NCBI GenBank assembly: GCA_000708835.1
Contig: DF237205.1
Location: 1 to 64,000 of the forward strand
Direction of reading: 5' to 3'
DNA from: Klebsormidium nitens
Taxonomy: Eukaryota > Streptophyta > Klebsormidiophyceae > Klebsormidiales > Klebsormidiaceae
DNA length: 64,000 bases
The notes beneath the pieces are model-generated. The model did not search any database. It was not told where the DNA came from and worked only from the letters and a program-made list of their open reading frames with translations. Below, in pieces: positions 37,768-48,788 of this stretch. Within the stretch, counting starts at the first letter, position 1. Each line of letters opens with the position of its first letter. The position numbers and the translations under genes are program-made.

Positions 37768-40700
37768 TTAAATACTTACAATATTGTGCATCGTAACCGG
37801 ATCGTGATACAAAGAAAGGTTCCATTCGTGTCGAAGACTCCGGTCAAGGACGTCTTGGCTCCTCTCCGGATCTACGGAACTAGCATGACTAACGTCCGCA
37901 ACAGCCAAGTATGGGTACGCTACTCTCACAATGGTCACACTGGCTGCAAAAGGAGAGGAAGAATCTTTCAGGTTCAGTGAAAGTTTGTCAGAAATAATCT
38001 TCAACGTTTTGCAGTATCACAAATGTAAGAGTAGATCTCCGGATGCTTTTGGCTTCACTGCTTCCCTGAGTCAGTCCCAAAGGCGCAGACTATTCATGTT
38101 CAATAGCACTCCACAGACCTCCCGACCACTCAAATGAGGAGATTGTCGAAGAGCCTGGCGCAAATGTTGCACCCGTCTGCAAAGGTGACCAAGGCAGCGC
38201 GAGAGTTTTATTGTGTTGCAACTGCTTATCTAATTAGATGCGTGCTTGCCTAAGATACAGATTGGGCTTGACAAGAATGAGGCGTCACAATCTAGGAAGT
38301 AATTCACATACTTTTCAGAGGCCCTTTGCAGAAAGCACCTTCTCGACCAGTGCAACCCGTTCTATCCTGTCCCTACCCTCGGACTCTTCACGGGGAATCA
38401 ATCAGAGTCGCACTCACCCGCAAGGTATTGATAAACGTGATCGTACGGTTCCACCCTGATTGGAAGTTGAATATTAATCCACCTCAGTATACTCTCGTAG
38501 GTATCCTGGTGATAGATTGTGGCAAATGCGCCATACGTGAGCAGGTTTGCATTGTAGCAGCGAGCCCCCGTTGCGTCATAGACCCTCGTGCTGACGTCGT
38601 CTTGGATCCAGTTCCACGCGTCGAGAGACCACTCTGTTGCGCCCAGCAACAATACGCCGCCACTGCAAAAGCGAATCCTTGGGAGTGAGCCAAAACAAAA
38701 GACTCGGTCCCCATCTCCAAAAATTTAATTCAGGAGGCGTCAGTAGGAGATGTGCATACAGCTAGTACGAGGCTCAAAGAAATGCTCCCTAAATGTCAGC
38801 GAAAAAGATCAGATCAGTAAATTATCTGCAAGGTTGTTAACTTTGAATCTCATACGTGTGCGTTATAATAACTCGAAGAAAACTCGCCCTGCGGAAGCAG
38901 ATGAGCAACACGGTCAAATCATTGCGCACTCGGCCCGATCGCGAGATCGTTCTGGGACCTTATGTGCGCTAGATCTGATGTCAGGTCGGCTTCTTCTCGC
39001 AGAACATACTCTCAGTCAAGAGCTCAGACGAAGGTCTGACGCGACTTCAAAACAAAAACCTACCTGCCCCCTCTTCTAAGAAAATTGGAGCAACGCGCGC
39101 TCGTCGATAAGAGCTCCTTCAACCGCTCGCCAAACTGCTTATGAAGTAGGGCATCGTCCTCTAGTACGAGGATTGCGGGCAACCGCAACTCTTGCGCGTG
39201 TAAGAACAACTCTCGCATGGATGCTAGGACGCCCAGTTCACCGGGCTTTAGCTTTTTGGCACCTGCATTAGCGAATTAGGTCCTGGTTTGTAGCTCGCTA
39301 TGTTGTGACTGATTGAACGACACACAAATTCGATCGATAACAATTTCGGCCTAGCCGAAACAAAGCGAGATCCAACGCTCTACATCCTTCTCATAGATAT
39401 GACTGTTGAATCCTTCGCACTAAAGACTGCGCTTGCACTCTAGCTGCAACAGCTGATTGATGCAATATGTTTTTCTTGACATTGCCAATAACAGCTGTGC
39501 TGGACATCAAGTCCTTTTACAGGCTGACGTCCTACATCGCATCATCCGCGACTTCAGAAGATCTCGTCTGACAGAAAGCAACCCGCTTACTGGAGAAGCA
39601 CAGGGTTCAGTTGACAGAGATTGGAGCCTGGAAAAGTGATGCTTGATGCTCAGAGAATCCAATGTCGAGCTGCTGACTGGCCTAAGATCTTCCAAGTAGT
39701 CGTTTGAAATTGCTCATACGTAACTCCAAGAGCTCAACGAATGCTCACCGAGGTCCGTCTTGTTCGCGTCTTGGAAAACTTCGGACCCGTTTACAGCGGT
39801 CCATGCCACAGCATTGAAACCGTGAAGCCGGCAGTTCTGAGCGAGACCTTCCCAGCGCCCCTGCAGAACGAAAATAAATAGCCGTTAGTATTCGATCGTT
39901 GAAACAGATTGTCTCAAGATGATAGTGGAGTAGCTTCTGGATTTGCAATAAATAAGCAGTTAAGACACAGCAGACTCCGACAAGCTTTTAGGGTATCTGA
40001 AGTGATGCTTCAAGACCTGTACCGTAACAGTCTTCCCCATCGAGATGATTGCCGCAGCTTTCAGATCTTAATGCTGGATCAAAATGGTCTCGGATCGGAA
40101 GGGAGAAACTTCAAGAAGCACTCAAAACAGACTTGTTCCACAACCGGGTTTTGCGACCTTAAGTCAATGTCCTTGAATGACCAGCACAAACCATTTTGAG
40201 CATTCCATTGCTCAGATTGCAATCAAGAAGAAACAAATTAAGCAGACTGCAAGAGAAGCACATTGAAGAGGTGCTGTGGTTGGAGCACATTGTCTCTACC
40301 TGTCCTGTTAGAGTCAGGATGAAAACGCTCAGCCTTTTCAGAAACTGCTCCGGTGACACGACGGCGTCTTCGGGAAGGCACTCCCGAAGTTCTTTTGGAA
40401 GTTCCTTCCGGAAATAAGGCCCGTACCCGTGTTCCATCATCCATCGTTCCGTGGTCAGAGTTGGGTTGTTGTAGCAATGAGCTGAACTTGGAATAGAGAC
40501 TGCTGAGGTTTGAGAAGCAAGCGGTGGATCCAGCATTACTGGCTTGTCGACGGCAAGAGTATGGGCTTCTATGTGGATTCGCAAACGCGTGAATCCTTTC
40601 CTGTATATCACGTCTTCCAGCTGCTCTGCGACTAAGGAGCTAGGTTGGAAAGAGGCGGTCACGTCTTCAAGGGTGTGAATTTTGTTCCAGTCTTGCAGCG

Positions 40701-41410
40701 CTCCGATCACTTCAACTTGTAGGCCTCCTTTCTGAGCTGCCAAGAACACTGTTCGACCTTCCGTAATCTGACGCTTGGCAGCGGTAAGAACTGTCTGCAC
40801 CAAGGATGCCGAACCTCCATCTGACGCGGAACTTGGAATCGATCTGACAACGACTTTGACTGCGTCGTAGTAACCAACTTTCTTCCTGACCGACTCGTAA
40901 AACTGGATCAACTTGTGTGACGTCGTCAGCGCGACAGCTTCTTTCTCATTTCTGAACCCGTAAGGAACGCCTTATAGGAGGTCGATCCCCTCATTGCCGA
41001 AGCCTTGACAGAACGCTTCGACCGCTTCTCCGAGCATCGGACGGTCTGAGTCATTCGAAGCAAAGCGCCGAATAAGAACGCGTGCTTCCCCTAACTCTGC
41101 CTTCGACAAATAGCCAGTGTCCATGAAAGCCCCCTCATCGCCTACTCCGACATACTCGGCGGGCCACTGCACGACTCTCGTCCACTCGGCAGAGTCGCTC
41201 TCGATCGCGCCAAGACGCGCGCTCGCTCTTTGCACATCGAAAAGCTGATGAATGGACACGTGTCCTCCGTCTCCATCTGGAACCAGGGCCGGCATCACAA
41301 AGATACGTCGGAGCACACGTGCCTCACGTAAAGCACACGTGAGGGCCAGCCTTAGCGCCTTATACCCGCCACGCAAAGCAATAGTTTCAACGCCGTCCCA
41401 ATGTAAGTAC
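37768..41410 (-). CDS. Glycosyltransferase with O-fucosyltransferase-like and GT25-like domains; in-frame TAA
   Basis: Exons 41410-40300, 39860-39749, 39262-39064, 38662-38418 and 37943-37768 join in consistent phases (2 in, then 0, 1, 2, 1). The first exon begins RYLHWDGVETIALRGGYKAL and continues LALTCALREARVLRRIFVMP, the pattern of O-fucosyltransferase-type GT-B N-termini (low confidence). From about 40,350 the GT25 signature starts: SVFILTLTGQ, then GFNAVAWTAVNGSEVF, LGVLASMRELFLHAQ, the DxD-type ILVLEDDALLHKQF, then CYNANLLTYGAFATIY and the late YPYLAVADVSHASS. GT25 enzymes transfer sugars such as galactose in the secretory pathway. A TAA at 40,972-40,974 interrupts a frame that is otherwise open on both sides; it could be a nonsense mutation, lie in an unseen tiny intron with weak sites, or be an assembly error. 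No independent start was found: the first exon begins at an acceptor of phase 2, compatible with the GT31 exon upstream. Confidence 0.78.
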
Positions 41411-41961
41411 CTGCCAAGGAGAAGGATAGGGCTTGAGCATGGGGATATTGGTCTTGTCAGCAGGAAGTGGTTTTCATGTTGAAAATCCCGACTCGGTTTT
41501 CAAGGGATGCAAGGTTGGCCCCTGAAAATCGCCCTAGCTTGTATCAAAAGCTGTTTGCTGGAGCGTAAGAGAATCGATGCTCGTTGATCAAACACTCAGC
41601 TTCTGCTTTCCCTCGGCTGCAGAAAGGAGCTGCTAGGAGGTGATATGCAATGAGGCCTCAGATTATCTCGTCTTCCTCGAACCTGTAGAGCAGCTTGTCA
41701 GCGGGAATGCATGCGGGGGTGTGAAATTGGAGGATCAGAGCGCAGCTGCCAGCTCCAAATATCACCACCTCAGAACCGGTTGCACACTTCACCGACTTGT
41801 TGTTCGCTCTCGGAACTTGCAGGGTTTCAGAGTCCTTCGCAACGACCTCGGGGCAACTTTTCACATCCATGACTTAGACCAGATGTTCTGATAGGGTTTT
41901 TGCAAGTTATGTAGCAATCAAGACGACCCGAGTCGTGATGGGTCGACGCGAAAGGGATTGC

Positions 41962-44900
41962 TCACCTCCGTTGAGCTTTCGCAGCTTCGACCTGCGTGCG
42001 AACAGGCTCCATGTGGTTTGGCAGAGACCGAAGTCCGCGCAGCTTCACCGGGTGCAAAGCGATGGCGTTCAGATGCACCGGCTCCAAGACCATCGGTAAC
42101 AGGATCTGCCGGTCGACGCTCCAAGCGCTCTTGAAGCGGGCCTTCATCTGATCCTCCGAAAATGGTCTGGAACCGCAAGCCACGCCCGCGTGCTTGGTAA
42201 CGCAGCGCCCCACTTCGACGTTAGAGTGCCAGCTAGACCACTCGACGGCGCACTGACTGATGTGCGGTCCCATTTTCTGAAGCGCAACTCTGTTGAGGAC
42301 GTAGGCAGGTCCGCCGACGCAGTACGGAAGGAGCTCCCCATGCCTGGCAAGGAAAGAAGAATGGTGCTCAGTGTCATCGATCTCGCCTTGACTTCCTCCG
42401 AAAGTGGGTACGGGTCATAACGTTCGACGTCTGAACATGTTTGCTGCCACGAGATTCTCGGTGCGACATTCCGGGGTTATACGAAAGACCGTTGTCAGGC
42501 AACCCGCACGTATCACAGACTGTGGTGATTGTCAAACAAAGATTGGTATCAGCTCAAGTCTTCGAATGTTCCGATGCGTCTAGTCGCAGACCAGGCCTGA
42601 CAAAATCCGCCCATCTCAGTATCAGCGAAGCATCTTTGAAGTCGCGAATTTAACACGCCGACATCCGTCGATCAGGCATATGGTGCCCGTGGTCATACCA
42701 GAGAAGCTTATTTGCTTTCTTTAGCTTCATCAGCCGCTAGGAAGAATTCAGTATGTTACGAGACTCAGAGAAAAAAACGAAAGGCAAAGGCAAAGGCCTG
42801 CACGAGCATCTAGCAAAAGATGTTAAAAGTTGGCATCAGGTCAGATATCGATCCCAGTGATTGGGTGATATAATCATACCACATGCGGATGCAAATCCGG
42901 GGTTGAAAATGGTTGCGCTCTTTCCTGCTGTCTCGGTCCAATCGCTGCTTTTGGTAAGCTAGACAAAAGCGCGATAGCGGATCCTACGACCCTCTTGACT
43001 TCGAAAAAGCAACTCACTTTCCCTTCTCAACATTGAGAGGTCGGCCTTGCGGGTCGAATTTCGCCCCGGTTGTTGGCCCGCCAAGGTACAAAGGTCCCGC
43101 GTTTCTTTCCGACAGTTCGAAGCCTCGTAAGAAGTCCCTCAAGCGCTCGAAGTCGACATAGGCGTCATCGTCAAGGTGCATGAACCTGCACGCAACAGGC
43201 AGAGGGGTACCATGCCGGTTCCAAGCAATAATTTCAAGTAGAAGTCTTAAGCTACGAGACGAAATCAAACTGCTCGGAGAGTCGCGAGAGGATCGAGCTA
43301 TGATATCAACGTGGAAAAAAGATGCTCTTTCTTGATGTGTTACCTGATCTGTGTTTTGTGCAAGGGCTCTCATGCCTGGCTAAGCAACCTAGTTAAATCA
43401 ATGACGTTGCCTCCGAGCAACGACAGGCCAAGGCTTCTATCTGCAGCAGATCCTTTGCCAATCGGTTTAAGAATCGACTCCTCGAACCCCGTTACGGTAT
43501 GCAGATTAGAAGCAGAGTTCTCACCAGTCATACTCGGTGGCATGATGCTCGTACATATACTGCCACATTGCGAGATCTTTCAGACGGGGCGGATACCCGT
43601 CCCTGCAGAGAAAACGAATCTGTCTGATAGAGAGATTGCCAAAAGCCTACAACCAGACAGTGATAAAGTCGGATCTCCGAAATGCTGTTGGCAACCACCT
43701 CACATTCACAGAATGTCTGTGCTCTGAATCCGCTCACTGACCAGATTTGGTGGCCGGGAGAGCGGTGAAAGTAGCAACCTGTAACCCCTAACAAATTTCT
43801 CTCAATCTGGAAGAGAGACTTGCTTTGACACGCAATGATCAGACGACCAGGAATCGTAGGACAAGGCACGTTTCTCAACAGTGAAGAATGGCCTAAACCT
43901 TTGTACCTCTGTTCATCTTGCCGTGCTACAGGTTGTTACAAGGTCTGGCCCAACCACTTTGATACCTTTGCCTTTGCTGATCCAACTTTAGAATACTTGG
44001 GAGGGTCACCAGCACGCACAGGTTAAAAGTAGAATAAGCTGGGACGGTTTTATCGTTTGCACACTGTTTCGTTCTTCTACGAAAGTGCTTAAACCAGAAA
44101 GCCCTGGCACGAAGTCAGCTTTGAGCTGCGGCTTCCTGGTCCTTAGTCAGACATCTCTGTGTTGTCACCTTTTTCTCCAGAGCAAACTTCCATCCCCAAA
44201 GCAACCTTAAGTCTCTCGTAAGATAAGAACACACTTACTCCACATCAAGCCACACAAGCGGAAGGCCTCCGTACTCAGCCGCACGTGCTTCTGCAACGTC
44301 CTTGCTGGTGCTGTTCCCAACGAAGAGGATCATTTTGGCCTTGTCACCCAGGCTCGCAAACAGAGGCACAACTCTGGAGCGGAGCTGGTGATGACTAGCC
44401 TTTGAGAGGACGCCGACCAGTAAAGATGGGCCTGCTGAAAAGGCAGACTCCTTCTGCTGCATCGCCTTGAATCTTGAGCACCTGTGGCAAGGAAAGATAC
44501 TGAGCAACAGCCGGAATCGTCATGGAAATGCATCTACTGCTATGATCTAGTGTGATACTCCTCGTGCTGAGGTTCTCCTCTTTGCCTGTACAGGATACCT
44601 CATACCTGATCCAATCTTTACAGCTGCCAATGCTCTCTATCCTTTCTGAAAGGAAATGAAAAGCAATCACTGGCAAGCCCTTTCAAAATTCCTGGTAGCT
44701 CTTGTCGCCAAGCAAAGGCTAGAAATAGCTCGCATGGTCTGATTGTCCATCCGCCCGGCCCAGTATGTGACAGGTTACTTACCATTACTATGTAAAGAGC
44801 TAGTAATAGTGGCAGATTAAATGCCCCTGGCGAGAAGCATTTCATTGGGTAGCCTAGGAGGAGGGAAGGTCTTGAGCATTGCATCTTGTCCAAAGCGGGT

Positions 44901-45911
44901 GATGCCAGTCAAGAAGCGGATAAGAGTACCTGACCAGGCGCCAGATGGACAATGAAAGGACCACCTTCAATGGAGGCAGTACAAATAATAAGAAGAGACT
45001 TTGAAGTGCAGCAGTATCACCAGCCGCAATATCCAACTGCAGAGATGCACCGGACCTCAGGAATTGTCTGCCTTAAAACCAGCTTTTACACTAACAGCTA
45101 CGACCTGGTGAAGTTGACGCAGCGGCAAGTGGAAGCTTCCAGTAAGCAAAGATTTCCCGCAGGAAATGAGCGGTGAGTGGTACACTTGAAGATATGCACA
45201 GGCCCAGCGACACCATGACCAAAAGGGGGTATAAGATATAACCTGCTGATTGAGAAGGTCGGCTGGGGAGTGCACTTGCAGGTACAGTGTATCAAAACCA
45301 AATGACAGTCTTTCATGTCCTGCATTCCTGAACTCCAGACCAGACCAGAATTGACTCCCAAGAGTCCCAAGGGGCACCGTGTACAGTGCGCCTATGCTGT
45401 GCAGCTCTTCTAGCTGACGGGTCTGTTTCCTATCAATTGAGACAAGGTGAAGCTGCAGCGAGCTGGAAAAGCCTTCACCCGTGAATTGCAGGTGGATGGC
45501 AATGGAGTCTCCCAGGAGGTCGCCAGTGTTAAAAATGAGCCTGCATTGCGCTGGAATATTAAAACTGGAGTTGATGTTCCAGTCTGACGAGAGTGTCTCT
45601 ATTGCCGGTGCCAAGCTGGAGGTCCCATTTGCTAGGAACCAGCTCCAATCAGCAGGCAAGGGGCACCCGCTTTTGAATATCCAGTGCTCACTGGGATTCC
45701 GCTCTGAGAAAAGAGATTCACAATCTGGTTGCTGGCTGCTGATTGCTTGGGAGAGGTTGGGCGCTTCGTTGGTGAGCTGGGGCGTCTGCGCGGGTCTCAG
45801 CTGCAAATGTACCAGCGAGAGGCCAACACATGAAGCCAACAAGAGCAGGATCTTTATCAGCAGCCTAGAGGAGCAGCCGTCAAATGCGGACGCCCCGTTT
45901 CTACGCCCCAT
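41962..45911 (-). CDS. GT31-like (fringe/beta-1,3-galactosyltransferase) type II membrane protein
   Basis: Exons 45911-45243, about 44453-44239, 43602-43525, 43185-43018 and 42343-41962. The ATG at 45,911 precedes a short basic tail and one hydrophobic segment (LLIKILLLLASCVGLSLVHL), the signal-anchor of a Golgi type II protein; an in-frame GTG further upstream is less likely. A lumenal stem domain of ~180 residues follows. The catalytic part has AKMILFVGNSTS, YPPRLKDL, the metal-binding FMHLDDDAYVDF (DxD), then LLPYCVGGPAYVLNRVAL and a VEVGRCVTKHAGVACG block typical of GT31. These enzymes transfer hexoses from UDP-sugars to glycans. A small exon equivalent to the 24-bp exon of the paralogue was not located, though the flanking exons join in frame without it. 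The frame closes with TGA at 41,962, but that TGA lies inside a perfect donor (GAG|GTGAGC). Confidence 0.87.
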
Positions 45912-46819
45912 GCTTGCTACTCTGACAGCATCCACGACGTGCTGCTAGCTGGAGCTGCATGCTGCTAAACAGCATTCGGCAACAGTGGTGAAGCTAATAT
46001 ACCACGCCACGGCAACAGAGCTCCTGAATAACAGAGCGCATTGGCCCCCTCTGATGATCTGTGCATGCAGAATCCAGGACTCTCCTTGCCCCGCTAGCTG
46101 ACACCGACAGCTCAGTGTGATGTCGAGTTGTCGAAAGTTGGTTGATGCAACCGCCCCATGCCTTTGATTCGCACGGGCTATAAGAGAAGTATCCATGTTG
46201 ATTCAAGATTGTTGATTCGATTGTGCTCTTGAGCCTCTTGTCAATCTAGCTGACGCATCACTAGAGGTACCTAGATGCAGCCTAGATGTGAAATGATTAA
46301 ATTCCCTTCAAGTAAAGAGCCCCATGAGCCTTGGGAATACCGAGCAAGCGGACCGGTAGGTGCTCAGGGCGTCGGACTTCGCTCCGTGGTCCGAGCAATG
46401 TACCATACCGGACCTATGTACCTAATACCTAGCTCCGTACCCTCGCCGGCGGACGTTTCTTTGTCGGGAGGTTTCAGTTGCTGTGACTGGTCACGGGAGA
46501 CACTGGACGTCAGATCAACATTTCAGAAGTCGGTGCCCCGTACGATCAACGGCCGCTAGCTACTGTGGCAGGTTCCAGCGGCATCCGGCCAGGCTACCGT
46601 TTACCATGGTATCGTACGATCAGGGCATGCCGTACATACTGTCACGCTGACCTACTGCAACCTGTAGGTACTAGGGTAGCTGCAATTCTTTGGAGTTACC
46701 AACCGGTAGTAGAGTACGTACTGTTCGGCGTACTCGGCCTAATATACGGTTCTTTCCTCGGGGTGCGGTCACTGTGTTTGGTACCACTACAGCCGGTACT
46801 ACCGTAGTAGGTATCCGTT

Positions 46820-47450
46820 GATAGTATCAATCCAGGCCGGCCTGGATCCAGGCCCGAAATCTCCGGATGGTTCCAGCCGTCGATAACACGATACTGCCGC
46901 GCCGGACCCTCCGAGTCCCAACACCTTTCAGGCTAAAGTTTTCAGCCGAATTTGCCCCGGTTCCCGGGACCGGCCAGCCCACTGCCAGAGGCCGTACGAC
47001 CGGGTACTGAGGTCTCAGTTTAAATGTGTTCAATATGGTCCGACGAGCAGTTTAATAGCCACGTTTTACACGGTTAACGTTTTTGGAGACACAGTTACGG
47101 TACAGGTTCAGCTTATCGATCGTACAGTTACGGCTACAGTTACAGTCAAAAGCAGAGTTACCAGTAAAGTTACAGTTACAGTTACAGCTACAGCTACGTT
47201 ACCATACAGGTTAACAGTCACAGTTACAGTTACCAGAACAGTTATAAGTACCGGTAGTACGGGAGTGGCTGCCGGCGTAGACATAGCCAGTCCCGGGTAC
47301 CGGGGCACGGTTGATCGACCATCGGCCTGTAGTAAGAGGCTGAAAGTTTTAGCCTGAGGCTGTCGGAACTCGGCAGGACCGTGTTATCGACGGCCTGGAC
47401 CATCCGGAGATTTCGGGCCTGGATCCAGGCCGGCCTGGATTGATACTATC
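46820..47450. mobile_element. Foldback element with ~160-bp terminal inverted repeats
   Basis: The left arm (46,820-46,976) and right arm (47,285-47,450) are inverted copies. The outer ~70 bp are nearly identical (GATAGTATCAATCCAGGCCG, then GGCCTGGATCCAGGCCCG, then AATCTCCGGATGG), and matching continues inward through CAGGCTAAA..TTTCAGCC and GCCCCGG(T)(T/A)CCCGGGAC. The ~300 bp between the arms has no coding capacity and is rich in a degenerate ACAGTT/AGTTAC hexamer (47,085-47,250). Such structure fits a non-autonomous foldback or MULE-type element. Clear target-site duplications were not found, so the exact ends are uncertain. Confidence 0.85.
47085..47250. repeat. Degenerate ACAGTT hexamer repeat in the foldback loop
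   Basis: The words TACAGTTAC, ACAGTTACAG and variants recur at multiples of about six bases across this stretch, with substitutions such as GTTACGG and GCTACAG. It sits in the loop between the two inverted arms. Confidence 0.8.
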
Positions 47451-48788
47451 CCCATCCAACGCTATGTAGCACATACCGGTACTTAGTGTGCAGTAATGAT
47501 TGAGAAGCTCGACGTGGTTGGTCCGGAACGACCCGGTGGTCATGACGTCATGTCAGTCGGTCTCGACTCTCGAGTCTCGAGTCTCTGGCCTCGGCTCTCC
47601 CCCGGGAGCGCCAGATCCCCGACCGCGGCCCGCGAGCAACCCGGAAACGGATTAGCGATCAGTGATGGCATTGGGCCGTACTACCCATGATTCTCCCATA
47701 GATTTGGGGGGCGGCTCGGGCCAAAAGCCTTGTAGAGGTCACAGACTCACAGCACCGTTGCTGCACGCCACCTGTTCTGAGCGGTTATACATACGACGTC
47801 AGAGACGCCACGTCCCGGGTCCGGCACGTCAAATCGCCTACCTGCAAGCAAGGCGCCTACCGGGACAAACATACAAACGAATCACATACTGCCTCCAGAA
47901 CCGGCTGCATGTCGCTCAGTCGCTGTCACCGGTTGCAGGGCCGCTGAGGACGCCGCTGCCACCTCGATCACTGCTCGACCTCAATCAGACTCCCTCCGAC
48001 TCGGAATCCGAAGGCGAACCCCTCATCGATCCCCGACACGTCAGGAAGCGGAGAAAATCGTAACGTCCCCGCTTCGACTCTTAGTCTCTGAATCATCTTA
48101 CACATCGCTCCGCTTTTGCGGTATGCCAGTCCGCAGACTCCTTCTGATGAGCTGCGTACGGCCAGATTGTACATCACAAAGAAAAGAAAAAAAAGGTTGC
48201 AGGGCCGGTTGTCTTTACAAGCTGGGCGGCCGCGGGCCCGTATATCTGATTGATTGACTGGATTACCGGTGGATTGAGTGACTCAATCGAGTGAACACCA
48301 AGAGAAGGTATTTACTGTCAGCTTCAGTGTAGTACCGGTCGGTAGCATTGAAACACGCCTTGAACGCCTTGCGGCCTTCCGATTCGTGCTAATGCCAAAT
48401 GGACCGACGCCGCCTGCGACGGCGACGATAATACCCAACTACTTAATTCTAAACGTGCAAGACGATGAAAAAGTCAAAATGCATCCAGATGCCAAGACCT
48501 GAAACTTAAGTCTTCATCATCACGGCCGGTAATGAAAAACATCGACAAGGTCGACAAATTTTATCAGACATGATCACCCTGTCTTTGCATCCGCATGCAG
48601 CAACTTCCTAAGCGCATGTTGGAACTTGATAAATCTTGGTCACAGCTTCCACGTCGTGGCGGCTCATAGGTGTCATAGAAAACTTGTTTCTGAGGATCTA
48701 AGAAGACTAGAACCGCCTTCTTGCCCACTGCTAATCTCTCAATATACACCTGAGAGAGAAACATGCTGACAGCACCGCTCGGGCGCCA

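Larger units (their letters stand above)
45912..48788. other. Shared upstream region of two divergent GT31 genes
   Basis: The 2.9 kb between the two start codons contains the foldback element (46,820-47,450) and an open frame at 47,662-48,063. The end of that frame (SLLDLNQTPSDSESEGEP then RKRRKS) looks protein-like, acidic followed by a basic cluster, but nothing upstream supports a gene. Promoters could not be assigned. Confidence 0.45.

Noticed and set aside
41658-41870. A 70-codon minus-strand frame with an ATG, considered as first exon of the GT25-like gene
   Set aside because: It has no usable donor in phase with the exon at 41,410 and no signal-anchor; the GT31 donor at 41,966 fits phase better.
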